Below are positions 44,644 through 53,859 of a stretch of 54,054 nucleotides of DNA, piece after piece. The notes beneath the pieces are model-generated. The model searched no databases. It saw nothing but the letters and a program-made list of their open reading frames with translations, and was not told where the DNA came from. Each line of letters opens with the position of its first letter. Within the stretch, counting starts at the first letter, position 1. Where the stretch lies: positions 1 to 54,054 of IMG/VR virus record IMGVR_UViG_3300047300_000614; one strand, written 5' to 3'. Both the position numbers and the translations under genes were made by a program. Source of the stretch: a virus.

Positions 44644-47600
44644 CGGTTACTGATTTGTAGCTTTGTGCTAATTAGCTTGAATAACATTTTTGTTGAACCA
44701 CTCTTTATCTTTCTTAAGAATACACGATTAGAGTAGTGTCTAAACTTCTTGCGTTCTATTGCTGACTTTTTATAGTCAATATACTTCGGATTAAGTGTTC
44801 TAGTGTATCCATTTGAAGACACATTAAACATCGGTACTTCGTTACCGACAAACTCTCCTCTGTTTTTAGTAATATCCCAGAACTGATTAAAACGATACTT
44901 ATTCTCTTCTTTTGAATAATTAATTCTAATGCTTTCTGATTGTACTGATGGATAAACTAATAAGCTAACAGGATCATTCTTCTTCTTTATGTTAAGCTCT
45001 AAGTAACCAGATACTTGTTCTGAGTTATATACTAAAGCTCTATCAAAGTTATCGTCAAGCAAGTGGAATCTATCATTACCATCGTTTAAGTATTTAAAGC
45101 ACTCAAGAATATACTCAACGTTTCTTACAGTTGATACCGTTGCGCCGGTTGATGCAACATACTCTATTTCAAATGGATAATCAACACCGTAGAAGTTACA
45201 GTATAGATCTGTTCTACTATTATGTCTCCAAATACTTTTATCTTGTACAGATAAGAATGAGCTTCTTGCCGGGATAATAAAGCTAGGATGCCAATCATGA
45301 AGAGATATAAACTGTTCATTCTTAACATCGTAACTCATTGTCCAAGAAGCGTTCTCAAAGTGCAATGGATCACCAAGAACAACTTTGTTCTTTGTTTGCT
45401 TAACTACTCCATTATCAATAAACTCTTCACCTAAAGTATAGAAACCGTTTATAGTATCATACTTAAGGTTTGCATTTATTGGTTTGTAATCTTTTTTAGT
45501 AATGTATAAGATCTCATTAGTATTATCATAGGACATGTTACAGCCAATACCAATAAGAGGGTTATCGTAGTCAGCAAAGTTTGGATAAGCTTTAAGTAAC
45601 TGTGAAGGAAGATATTTGGCAAACCACCACTTGTTACCGTTTCTTGAGATCTCTTTGTATTGTCCTGCATACTGAAAGATTTTACCTTGTTCTTGTGATA
45701 CCCAGAATACACCTGCTGGTATACCAACAATGGCGTATTTACTTTGACATGATCCATACTGATACTCATCATCAGTATTCATTATGTTTCTCATTGGTTG
45801 TGTGAATAAACCACCATCACCAATAGTTATTTTAATACCTGCATCTGTTTGTAATGTATCAACACCTTGGATTAATATCGGTGACTCATTCTCTAACATG
45901 ATAAGAGCTCCGCTATGACCAACTGATTTTAATGACGTTACCCTACCACTCATATCAATGTAGTTGTTAGGTAAGAAACGTACCCAGTTATCTTGCATCT
46001 GCTCTTTATCTTGAGGTAAAGAATACATGATTCTAGATGGTGAGTAACTATAACATTGTTCAGCTATTTTTGGATCGTAGCTACGTGGCTGTAAAGATCC
46101 CCAGCTAATATAGTTATTATATAACTTAGATACACTAAGAGAGTAATCATATTTATAGAAGTTACCTCTCTTCATAATATCTGATCTAAACATAGAACTT
46201 AAATCAGTATATCGATCAGGATCATAGTGACGTTTTTCTGGAGTCTCATCCCAGTCACGGTATGCTAAGTTTACTTCTGATTCTACAAAGAAGTCTCTAA
46301 CTCCATTACAGAACAAATAGAAGTACCCTCTATCAACAAAGGAATCTTTTTCATAACGATCATCAAGATGTGAAAAAGCAGTAGTTCCTTGAGCAACTAA
46401 TCGTCTTGCATCTGTATTCTCTAACCAATAACGAGGATATGCAACCGACATTCTTGCACGATAGTCATATAACAACTCATCTTGTTGATCATATAACCAA
46501 TCATGGAAAAATAAGAATGGGTTCTTTTCCGTATATCTTCCAATGTAAACATCACCTCCAAATAATATATCAGTTGAATAAACCTTTGTTTTATCTGGTT
46601 GTGTTTGGTATACACATGTATAAACAGGAATCTGTTTAATAGATTCTAGTTGACCATACTGAGATGGAAAAGCAGATTTAATCGCACCATAGTATGCAGA
46701 GATATTAGTCTCAACTATTTGATTAAGACCAACTTGTAATTGTGTCTTTGTATTTCTACTACTGTCAATAGTCTTTGGTGTTTCAAACTCACGTTCTGTA
46801 TTAACTAATACATACTTACCCCTATGTAAGTTATTTATACGGTAGTTATTATAAGACTGTAAGTTATCTCCAATATAGAAAGCATCAGTTACTTTTCTAC
46901 GCGCATTATCTGAAGCAGAATTAATTAGATAGTTGCTATAAAAACCATGAGAGTCATACTGAGCAGCATACTGACGTTTTGGAACCATGCTTGCAATAAC
47001 ATTGATTACCTTTTCAGAATACTGGTCTTTCATTAATTTTGCTGCAGTATATAAAGCATACACGTTCGCAGCAAATGTAGCAACGTTAACTAAGTAAGCA
47101 GCAAGAGAAATAGCAGATGCTACCTCACCACCAAAAGTACCAGCAGCAGCTGGAGGGGCAGGAGTAGGAACAGCCCCACCCATTGAGAATGAGAAAGGTT
47201 GTCCTTCTGTGCCACCAAATGTAATTGTTTTTGCTGCGTTTGTTAATACGTTTGTTGCAATAAGAGTAGCTAACAAACTATCAATAACAGTTTTTGCTTG
47301 CTCACTTAACTGCTTGAACTGAGGATGTTTGTATACATGCTTAAAACTACCTTGAGATTTACCATAAACCTCACTATATATCTTTAATTCACTAGCTGAA
47401 AGATAAGGTTTAGAGAAAGAAGTATCAGGACTATGGAAAGAAAACATGTCCTTTCTATACTCAGTCAATGGATCTTCTAAACGATTATTTCTTGAACCAA
47501 CATCAATAAAGCTTTTATTTGATGTTAAAAATAAATCGGATCTTAAGTCGTTATAAGGATAGTTTTGATATAATCCTTTAACTCCTGGTTGATCAGGCAT

Positions 47601-49229
47601 ATCATGCTGACGCATATTGTTTAATAAACCTTTTGCAACAACAGTCTTATTACCTTCTCTTGAACCACGCAAGATCTCATAACCAACAATATCTTTTATT
47701 GGATTACCAGCGTTATCTAAAGGAACAGATATATTCTCAAACTTAACTCCAAGAATACGTATTTTATCACCGCCTTGTGACTGATGATATACTTGTTCAG
47801 CTAATGAGTTATCTGGAAACTTATGATGTCTAATCTTTTCTCCACATAAGTTACCCCAAATATCTGGTCTATTATCTGGATAAATCTCAGTTGATTCCCA
47901 GAAACCCATCTCACCTTCAGCAATAACTACACCACCATCAGTACGTTGTGTATTTGGAAGTGATAATACTTCAGCCGTATTTTTTACTTTCCATACTTCT
48001 GGCGACTCATCTCCTTCAATAGCACTAGCATCTGCAGAAAATAAATAGTTGCGTTCTTGAGTACGAGGAGCTCTTCCAGGAATGTGGTAAGATGCAGACT
48101 TATCACCTGTATTATATATCCATCTAATAAAGAAGGCATACTGTTCATCACGCATGTATCCGGTGTTGTTACCACCTTTTACGTAATAGTTTGCAGGATA
48201 CTCAACAGTTGCCCACTTAGTAACTATTTTATTAGCTATTGGTTGATAGTTAAAGTCAAACTTGCTTTGTATACCTACTCTAACTAAATAGTTATTCAAG
48301 CGATACATTGCATCAGCAGATTCAATTGCTGGTGTTACTAATGGGATTAGTTCTAATGGTATTGTAATAAGATCTGGTTCTACAGAATCAATATGTACAC
48401 GGTTCTGATTAACTGAGTATATACCTAATCTTTTAGCTGTAGTTTGATTATTTACTACTGAGATGAGTACTAACTCAAACTCATCAAAATCTTGGTCTGT
48501 ATTCGAGATATCAACGGTTAAACTACCACCTTCACCATCGTGATCAAATAGACCTTGTACTTCAGATACTACTAGATAGTCAGTAACACGAATACTATTA
48601 ATTGAGTATGCAATAGCAACTTGATAAGAACCGTTTCTTAAAGTACCAGCAGCTTTACCTTTTTCAATGTTGATGCATGGAATAGTTAAGACTTGTGCAA
48701 TACGCATCTTCTCTACATCAAGTACTCCTGTTGATTGTTCTATGTAACACTCGCCTTGTTTTACTTTCTTTGTAACATAAGGTACGTTATCAAGATCTAA
48801 TACGCGACCAGGGTTACGTCTACCATCTTCAAAGTATACTTTATAACCACAGTCAAATCCTTTACGAGACGCTCCTGTGATTAAGTTCTTCTTATTAAAA
48901 TTTAAGCCACGACTGTTTACAACAGTCTTGTACGTACCAAGATTAGCGTCAAAGATACCAATCTCAGAATCAATGTCATCTGTTGTAAATACAGCCCATG
49001 TACCATCAATGATAGGTATAGTACCTATAAGAGAGTAAGGTAAATCAACTGTATGCAAGTTAGCTGGTTCATTACCAAGAACACCAACTTGACCATCGTG
49101 TGAGTTATTGACAGCGTTTCGTGCATGCAACCATACACCTTCACCAACGAAGGTTTCGTTAAGGTCTTTCATCATACCTTTTGAGAAGGTATTGATTACA
49201 CTAGCATTATCTTGTGGTGAGGTTGCCAT
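44640..49229 (-). CDS. Muzzle / stabilization-type tail protein (1,529 aa)
   Basis: Matches the large protein that follows the ring proteins in crAss-like phages and closes the tail barrel (called muzzle or stabilization protein). The opening NTFSKGMMKDLNETFVGEG...ARNAVNNSHDG is characteristic, with GTWAVF and an early GYKVYFEDGRRN. Much of the chain is beta-rich, and repeated segments such as GVFWVSQEQGKIFQYAGQYKE suggest beta-propeller blades (~1150-1330). A hydrophobic helical insertion near 690-730 (ISLAAYLVNVATFAANVYAL) could enter the membrane. The start shares one base with the preceding gene's stop (TAATG), which indicates coupled translation with the ring protein. Confidence 0.8.
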   Translation of the reverse strand: MATSPQDNASVINTFSKGMMKDLNETFVGEGVWLHARNAVNNSHDGQVGVLGNEPANLHTVDLPYSLIGTIPIIDGTWAVFTTDDIDSEIGIFDANLGTYKTVVNSRGLNFNKKNLITGASRKGFDCGYKVYFEDGRRNPGRVLDLDNVPYVTKKVKQGECYIEQSTGVLDVEKMRIAQVLTIPCINIEKGKAAGTLRNGSYQVAIAYSINSIRVTDYLVVSEVQGLFDHDGEGGSLTVDISNTDQDFDEFELVLISVVNNQTTAKRLGIYSVNQNRVHIDSVEPDLITIPLELIPLVTPAIESADAMYRLNNYLVRVGIQSKFDFNYQPIANKIVTKWATVEYPANYYVKGGNNTGYMRDEQYAFFIRWIYNTGDKSASYHIPGRAPRTQERNYLFSADASAIEGDESPEVWKVKNTAEVLSLPNTQRTDGGVVIAEGEMGFWESTEIYPDNRPDIWGNLCGEKIRHHKFPDNSLAEQVYHQSQGGDKIRILGVKFENISVPLDNAGNPIKDIVGYEILRGSREGNKTVVAKGLLNNMRQHDMPDQPGVKGLYQNYPYNDLRSDLFLTSNKSFIDVGSRNNRLEDPLTEYRKDMFSFHSPDTSFSKPYLSASELKIYSEVYGKSQGSFKHVYKHPQFKQLSEQAKTVIDSLLATLIATNVLTNAAKTITFGGTEGQPFSFSMGGAVPTPAPPAAAGTFGGEVASAISLAAYLVNVATFAANVYALYTAAKLMKDQYSEKVINVIASMVPKRQYAAQYDSHGFYSNYLINSASDNARRKVTDAFYIGDNLQSYNNYRINNLHRGKYVLVNTEREFETPKTIDSSRNTKTQLQVGLNQIVETNISAYYGAIKSAFPSQYGQLESIKQIPVYTCVYQTQPDKTKVYSTDILFGGDVYIGRYTEKNPFLFFHDWLYDQQDELLYDYRARMSVAYPRYWLENTDARRLVAQGTTAFSHLDDRYEKDSFVDRGYFYLFCNGVRDFFVESEVNLAYRDWDETPEKRHYDPDRYTDLSSMFRSDIMKRGNFYKYDYSLSVSKLYNNYISWGSLQPRSYDPKIAEQCYSYSPSRIMYSLPQDKEQMQDNWVRFLPNNYIDMSGRVTSLKSVGHSGALIMLENESPILIQGVDTLQTDAGIKITIGDGGLFTQPMRNIMNTDDEYQYGSCQSKYAIVGIPAGVFWVSQEQGKIFQYAGQYKEISRNGNKWWFAKYLPSQLLKAYPNFADYDNPLIGIGCNMSYDNTNEILYITKKDYKPINANLKYDTINGFYTLGEEFIDNGVVKQTKNKVVLGDPLHFENASWTMSYDVKNEQFISLHDWHPSFIIPARSSFLSVQDKSIWRHNSRTDLYCNFYGVDYPFEIEYVASTGATVSTVRNVEYILECFKYLNDGNDRFHLLDDNFDRALVYNSEQVSGYLELNIKKKNDPVSLLVYPSVQSESIRINYSKEENKYRFNQFWDITKNRGEFVGNEVPMFNVSSNGYTRTLNPKYIDYKKSAIERKKFRHYSNRVFLRKIKSGSTKMLFKLISTKLQISNR

Positions 49230-50140
49230 TACTTAAAGGTAGTATTTGAAGCTGAACTAAACATTGCATAATATCTATTGTACTGAGCTTTTCTGTTCTT
49301 AGCCCATAGATCATGCATCTCTTGGAAGTTCGGAGTATTAACTATTGATAAAGCATTATTTCTTGCTGCTCTATACAAAGGTTCAATAAGTTGAATCTGG
49401 TTTGTGACAGTGTTCTCACCGTTCATAAACAAGTTCTCAAGAATACGTTTCTTTAAAGCGTACTCATAGTATTCGTTAATCATTGGGTGATCAAGAACCA
49501 ATAAGTTGCCTTCTTCATCTTCAAGAGCACCCTCATAGTTTAAGTAAATCTTTCCTTCTGTTAGATTAGTATAGATGAAACCGTTTTTGATTTCAGCTCG
49601 CCAAGCAGTGCTGTCACCAGCAAGCCCCATACTTTGAGCGTAACGAGATAAAAACTTACTTGGATTCATATGTACTCTTTCAAAGTGATCGTACACTCTG
49701 ACCTCGTTTCTGATCTTCTCAACAAGTATTACATCCCCTGCACAGTCACCATTTACTTGAGTTGATGTACTATATGTATCATTGCATGCACAAACAGTTG
49801 CTTCAGACCCACAAAGTCTACAAACGTTTGGATCAACAACAAGTGTTAACTCCTCAGTTTGACGACCTGCCATTACAGGAGTTTTTACTTTGTACTGACC
49901 TAACAACATTGCATTGTTTAGTACATAGAAATCTAAAGGCAAGCGAGCTTTACCTTTTGATATTTCAAGAACAGTTTCTTTTGTTTTGTTTATACGTAAA
50001 CCAAGATCATAAGAAACACGTTGAGCAACTTTGATAAGATCAGCCGGCTCAATCATACCCTCAAGGTTATACATACGAAAGTCAGATGCCACTGCTGCCA
50101 TCAACTCGTCAAAGGTGCGATATTGTAAGTCCGTATTCAT
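49229..50140 (-). CDS. Ring/collar-type tail protein (303 aa) with a cysteine cluster
   Basis: Structural protein of the collar or tail barrel, judged by its place between the smaller ring protein and the muzzle-type gene and by its style (FDELMAAVASDFRMYNLEG, then KGKARLPLDFYVLNNAMLLG), which I recall from crAss-like ring proteins. It has C107xxC110 and C117xC119, plus C133, a cluster that could bind zinc or form disulfides. The C-terminal ~80 residues are helical. One-base overlaps at both ends (50140 and 49229) show tight coupling with its neighbours. It may be related to the T7 gp11 / P22 gp4 role, but not by visible sequence. Confidence 0.7.
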   Translation of the reverse strand: MNTDLQYRTFDELMAAVASDFRMYNLEGMIEPADLIKVAQRVSYDLGLRINKTKETVLEISKGKARLPLDFYVLNNAMLLGQYKVKTPVMAGRQTEELTLVVDPNVCRLCGSEATVCACNDTYSTSTQVNGDCAGDVILVEKIRNEVRVYDHFERVHMNPSKFLSRYAQSMGLAGDSTAWRAEIKNGFIYTNLTEGKIYLNYEGALEDEEGNLLVLDHPMINEYYEYALKKRILENLFMNGENTVTNQIQLIEPLYRAARNNALSIVNTPNFQEMHDLWAKNRKAQYNRYYAMFSSASNTTFK

Positions 50141-50817
50141 TATCTAAAGTTACTTTGTTTATCTGCGGATACGTCTGATGGTATCTGTAAGGTTACACCA
50201 AAATCTTTCATTACGTTTGATTCAATCTCACCATGAAGATAATCTGGTACATTAAATGATTCTAGTTGTCTGAAGTTACAGTCATCAGTAGGATCACAGT
50301 TCCAACATCCAACACTATCATCAAAAGCTGCTTCAATCTTTACCGCATCCCAATCTAAATCAGGAAAGTATAAGTAATCATTTAAGAACCAGAAGTACTT
50401 TGCATTATTATACTTATAGTTCTTTTGCTTTGAGATATTTAAGAATGATGCTGGAGTAGTTGGCTGTAATGCTTCACTACCATCAATAGATGTAATTGAT
50501 CTAATAAGTGGTCCCCAATAACCTTGCATAAATGCAGGTATCTTTGCTTTTGTGCGTCTAAATGTAATCCCTGATTTAATACCAGTACATTGTGCTTCTA
50601 CTCGATCTATCTCAATAAGCTCAACAAAATCTAGTGTTTGAAAGATAGAGGAAAAAGACATGATCTTATTCTTGCTATCTTCACGCTTCATTAACCACTT
50701 AGCGTGTTTTTGTATTAGACTATAAATAAAACGATCAGTTAAAAAGGCGTCAGATTTGACAGCCTTCAACTGATTTCGTACTCGTGAGATAACTTCTCCA
50801 ATAGTGGTTCTTGCCAT
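50140..50817 (-). CDS. Ring/collar-type tail protein (225 aa)
   Basis: It begins MARTTIGEVISRVRNQLKAV followed by a helical segment, then a beta-rich middle (YFWFLNDYLYFPDLDWDAVKIEAAF) as seen in small ring or head-completion proteins of crAss-like phages. CWNCDPTDDC (C170-C179 region) is a second cysteine cluster like that of the next gene. The C-terminus (VMKDFGVTLQIPSDVSADKQ) is a pattern often found in this protein class. It lies 7 bases after the 194-aa gene and overlaps the 303-aa gene by one base. A head-tail connector or tail ring position is inferred. Confidence 0.7.
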   Translation of the reverse strand: MARTTIGEVISRVRNQLKAVKSDAFLTDRFIYSLIQKHAKWLMKREDSKNKIMSFSSIFQTLDFVELIEIDRVEAQCTGIKSGITFRRTKAKIPAFMQGYWGPLIRSITSIDGSEALQPTTPASFLNISKQKNYKYNNAKYFWFLNDYLYFPDLDWDAVKIEAAFDDSVGCWNCDPTDDCNFRQLESFNVPDYLHGEIESNVMKDFGVTLQIPSDVSADKQSNFR

Positions 50818-50824
50818 GATTATA

Positions 50825-51409
50825 TTAATCTAAGTCGAACTCATCATAGTTAATGAGATCTTCAGCTGTTTTCTTATCTTGTATATCTCGTTGATTGGAT
50901 ATACGAAACATCCGGGAGATCTTCTGAAAGTTATCTACAACCGGATACTTTTTCCACTCAATGGGATATGTTTTAGCAACAGTACGTTTGAAGTCTCTAA
51001 CTCCAGTAAAGCCCCACATATGATGAAACTTAAACCTGTACTTAACTTCAAAGTTTGTATAAAAGATCTTGGCAACATATTGATCTGATTCCCAGTTCTG
51101 TCGTTGTACTTTAACACCATAGATCGAAGACTTCTGATAATCAGTGTTGTCTGTGACCTTGCGTTTGCATGTACCAATGAACAAATAACCAAGATGTTCA
51201 GGTAGTTCTACCCCATCTCTATTATCAATAACTGTTTCCCAGAGCTTTTGATTAATTGCGCAAACAATCTTTTTATACTCTTGGTAGGTCAAAGAACGAT
51301 ACTTAGGATTCTTCTGTAAGAAGTTACGGAATGTTTCCTGACTAAGTACGTTTAGTTTCTTTGGACGATACCGAGGAGCATTTAAATCTGGTTGTTTATA
51401 TACCTTCAT
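50825..51409 (-). CDS. Probable ring/connector protein (194 aa)
   Basis: First gene of the collar cluster, 194 aa. It contains a basic N-terminus (QPDLNAPRYRPKK), then LNVLSQETFRNFLQKNP..LTYQEYKKIV, a beta-rich centre (ELPEHLGYLFIGTCKRK) and a C-terminal acidic tail (DLINYDEFDLD). Aromatic and basic residues around FKFHHMWGFTGVRDFKR look structural. No enzyme motif is present. Position before two ring-type genes suggests a connector or collar part. It starts 11 bases after promoter-like element D. Confidence 0.6.
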   Translation of the reverse strand: MKVYKQPDLNAPRYRPKKLNVLSQETFRNFLQKNPKYRSLTYQEYKKIVCAINQKLWETVIDNRDGVELPEHLGYLFIGTCKRKVTDNTDYQKSSIYGVKVQRQNWESDQYVAKIFYTNFEVKYRFKFHHMWGFTGVRDFKRTVAKTYPIEWKKYPVVDNFQKISRMFRISNQRDIQDKKTAEDLINYDEFDLD

Positions 51410-51420
51410 ATAGAGGCTCT

Positions 51421-51465
51421 TCTACTAATAATTTACAAAATATCCGCCAAGTTTCCTATGAAAAC
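51421..51465 (-). promoter_or_regulatory. Composite promoter-like element D before the ring-protein cluster
   Basis: Read on the - strand: GTTTTCATAGGAAAC (51465-51451), an imperfect palindrome overlapping the end of the phosphoesterase gene, then TTGGCGG, then ATATTTTGTAAATTATTAGTAG. It is the same order and nearly the same downstream box as element A. Confidence 0.55.
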
Positions 51466-52730
51466 ATGATCTTACCTTCAAAGATACGCTCAGTATACTT
51501 CTCAACAACCTCGTAACTACAACCAGGTCTATTAGGTCCAAAGTTTGTTCCTATCCATTTACTACCTCCAAACAATGATAATACATTACGGTATCTAAAA
51601 GCATATGCTTCTTCTGATGCAGATAAGTGAAGATCTCCCTTTATTAATGATACTCTTAGATCTTGTGCATCAATACGATTATACATCAAATACTTACGTA
51701 GATAGTTCTCTACCTTATCATTTAAATGTAATGGTAGACCATGCTTCATATCAGCATCATCCTTACCATGAGTAAACATAAACAAGTGATTACCATACTG
51801 TAAGTGCTCGATGAACTTCTCAAAGATACGTGTCTCTACTTGTGGATACTTTGTGTTTGTATAGATCTCAATAGCTCTGTTAACCATATAGTCGAAGTCA
51901 CCACCATGGTTTGAGTTAGCATTCTGATATACGTGATAGTTATTTGCTGTATCAGATTCCATTAAAGCATCAATGAAGTTCTTCTCTGCTTTCACAGCAA
52001 CCTCAAATGCTTCACGGTTACTCATATTCTGAGGAAGTTTGTGACCACCTCTGGTAGTATAACCATCATAACCATCCATCTTATCTCCCAGATCGATAAT
52101 GAATACATCCTCAAACTTGCCGAAAATCTCTTTTTGATAGTGAACTTCATGTAGTACTTCTGCTAAACGTTTTTCATATACTGTTTGATCATACTTATTC
52201 TCGTAGATAGCAATACCACATACATGAGCAGCAATGTGTCTATCAGATAAATAAATAAATAATGCTTTTTGATTTGATATCGTTGGGTAGAAAGTGACAG
52301 GTTTGAATGTCTTGTCTTGAAATACTTTCTGGATTATGTGCTCGGCGTCTTCGATTGATAACTCGCCGTCTTTTTTCTTTACTACTAATGCTGATACTAA
52401 CCAGCCGTTCTTCTTTTGTTTGTTCCAGAATCGATTAAGTTCCCACTTTGATAAATCGATCTGCAGTACTTTGATAATCTCTTCTGCTGACTGAGGTTGC
52501 TCTGTTGTAGTACCTGTTATTTTTGCTGTACCGTCTTTTACGTTTTCTTCTATCTCAATACCGTAAGCTAAGTCAGGAGCATCAGCATTAAACATCTGAT
52601 TGGTAAGAACTTGTCGTTTTAACTTCTTGTATTGCACAAGCGATAGTCCTAATTTGTCAGCACAATATGCATTACTCTTCTTCCAGTTAATGCTTTGTGC
52701 TACTAATTCATTGATTGATTTAGTACCCAT
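51456..52730 (-). CDS. Calcineurin-like metallophosphoesterase with N-terminal HTH-like segment
   Basis: Dinuclear metal phosphoesterase. Motifs: D163xH165 (YLSDRHI), IIDLGDKMDG (D213, G215, D216), NSNHGGDFD (N274, H275, D278) and FTHGKDD (H321). The overall order fits nucleases of the SbcD/Mre11 type or phosphatases, so the substrate is open. The first ~45 residues (ADKLGLSLVQYKKLKRQVL) look like a helix-turn-helix. Length is 424 aa. It sits between the adhesin and the ring-protein cluster rather than with replication genes, so it could act on DNA during packaging, act on a cell-surface phosphate, or be packaged itself. The gene is preceded by the 164-base gap containing a terminator. Confidence 0.8.
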   Translation of the reverse strand: MGTKSINELVAQSINWKKSNAYCADKLGLSLVQYKKLKRQVLTNQMFNADAPDLAYGIEIEENVKDGTAKITGTTTEQPQSAEEIIKVLQIDLSKWELNRFWNKQKKNGWLVSALVVKKKDGELSIEDAEHIIQKVFQDKTFKPVTFYPTISNQKALFIYLSDRHIAAHVCGIAIYENKYDQTVYEKRLAEVLHEVHYQKEIFGKFEDVFIIDLGDKMDGYDGYTTRGGHKLPQNMSNREAFEVAVKAEKNFIDALMESDTANNYHVYQNANSNHGGDFDYMVNRAIEIYTNTKYPQVETRIFEKFIEHLQYGNHLFMFTHGKDDADMKHGLPLHLNDKVENYLRKYLMYNRIDAQDLRVSLIKGDLHLSASEEAYAFRYRNVLSLFGGSKWIGTNFGPNRPGCSYEVVEKYTERIFEGKIMFS

Positions 52731-52894
52731 AAGTTACTTTTTGGTTGTTAGTTACACTTATGGAAGATAAAACTGCTAAAAATATTTTATACTTCCAAGC
52801 TTTTACTGGTTTAATGCAAAATAAAGACCCCCGCCATTTCTAGCAAGGGGTCCCGTTTGTCAGAAGAAAACCAACAAAACTTCAGACAATATCT
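52731..52894 (-). promoter_or_regulatory. Intergenic gap with terminator and possible promoter for the phosphoesterase gene
   Basis: The gap holds a terminator at 52818-52852 and, downstream on the - strand, ATATTTTTAGCAG then TTTTATCTTCC (52761-52790). The last 11 bases are identical to part of the leader before the DnaB-like gene (+ strand, 661-673 region). No GTTT...AAAC palindrome stands in the expected place. Confidence 0.35.
52818..52852 (-). terminator. Rho-independent terminator after the adhesin gene
   Basis: On the - strand GACCCC (52852-52847) pairs with GGGGTC (52831-52826), loop 15 bases, followed by TTTATTTT (52825-52818). It ends the transcript carrying the tail adhesin genes. 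Confidence 0.7.
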
Positions 52895-53857
52895 TTAAGC
52901 ACCTGGTGACGTGTCTGATATCGGAAGAGTAATACTCTTTGTAATACCAGGGCTTGTTAGCGTAAGCAAGAAGTTTTCAACACCTTCTGTAGTTACGTCA
53001 TTTGCAAATGTAAATACTTTTGAAGCTGTACCATTGTTTACAGTAAAGCTTCCTGTTAATGCTGCGGATCCAACAGATAAGTCAGCTGACTGGATACCAG
53101 TAACTTCATAGTTTATTGTTGTTCCGTTTGATACGTTTGTTGTTGTTAATACAACTGTTATTGTTTGACCTTCAGCCCCTACGGATGTTTGTGTACCATA
53201 GATATATGCTTTAAGATCATATGTTGGAGTCAATGTTCCCCCACCAACTGCACAACCTAATGTTATTTGCCAGCTATCTGTTACTGTTGCATGACCAGCA
53301 TGCTCAACAACAAGATAAAAGAAACGACCATCACCTGACGCTTTTGGAAAACTAATAGTCCCGGAAACGCTTGTATTAATACTACTTCCCCATGGCCCTG
53401 CATAATCAGCAACACCAACCCATCCTGAGTTAGCTACTTCAACACTCTCAGAGTTATAGACAATAAACTTATTTGGAGTATCGTTTGCGATATAGTTCAA
53501 AGAAACTGTTGATGAAGATGTATTATCAACATCAAGTAACTCTTTTGGATAAATATAAAAGCTAGGAGATAGTTTACTTCTAACAAGAATGTTTGTACAC
53601 TTTGTTGAAGCTAATGCTGGTACACTCCAGATAGTTGATGAACTATAATCATTATTACCACAACTGTTTTCAATAGTACCTTCAACAGCGTTACACATTG
53701 GTATGTTTGTAAGTACTACTGGAGAGCTAGTATATGTCCCTGCAATAATATAGTTCGCATCACCAACATTTCTCCAACGTACTCTGTACCCGTTTGCAGG
53801 AGCCGGAGTAGATGGATTAAAGTTGATCGTTATAGTTCTAGTAACTGGGCAAGCCAT
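52895..53857 (-). CDS. Tail adhesin/fibre-like protein with FN3-like and Calx-beta-like domains
   Basis: Probable surface-exposed tail or capsid protein of 320 aa. Residues ~1-80 look like a fibronectin type III fold (TITINFNPSTPAPANGYRVR and WRNVGD). The C-terminal ~110 residues have the Calx-beta style: GAEGQTITVVLTTTNVSNGT, then FTVNNGTASKVFTFANDVTT and EGVENFLLTLTSPG. The middle is beta-rich. Thr, Ser, Asn and Gly are abundant, as usual in adhesins. The ATG at 53857 is chosen, four bases after the previous stop; a TTG at 53866 would overlap it. Host-glycan or protein binding is inference. Confidence 0.7.
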   Translation of the reverse strand: MACPVTRTITINFNPSTPAPANGYRVRWRNVGDANYIIAGTYTSSPVVLTNIPMCNAVEGTIENSCGNNDYSSSTIWSVPALASTKCTNILVRSKLSPSFYIYPKELLDVDNTSSSTVSLNYIANDTPNKFIVYNSESVEVANSGWVGVADYAGPWGSSINTSVSGTISFPKASGDGRFFYLVVEHAGHATVTDSWQITLGCAVGGGTLTPTYDLKAYIYGTQTSVGAEGQTITVVLTTTNVSNGTTINYEVTGIQSADLSVGSAALTGSFTVNNGTASKVFTFANDVTTEGVENFLLTLTSPGITKSITLPISDTSPGA

Positions 53858-53859
53858 AA

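Noticed and set aside
52760-52843. 27-codon + strand frame (MEDKTAKNILYFQAF...) in the gap before the phosphoesterase gene
   Set aside because: It runs against the strand of all neighbours, its end lies in the terminator stem, and the same bases form the promoter-like box on the - strand.
13000-53800. Many + strand open frames of 60-117 codons opposite the virion genes (for example 33461-33814, 42844-43164, 27185-27490)
   Set aside because: They lie wholly within long, well supported - strand genes, show no protein-like motifs and arise from the codon pattern of the opposite strand.
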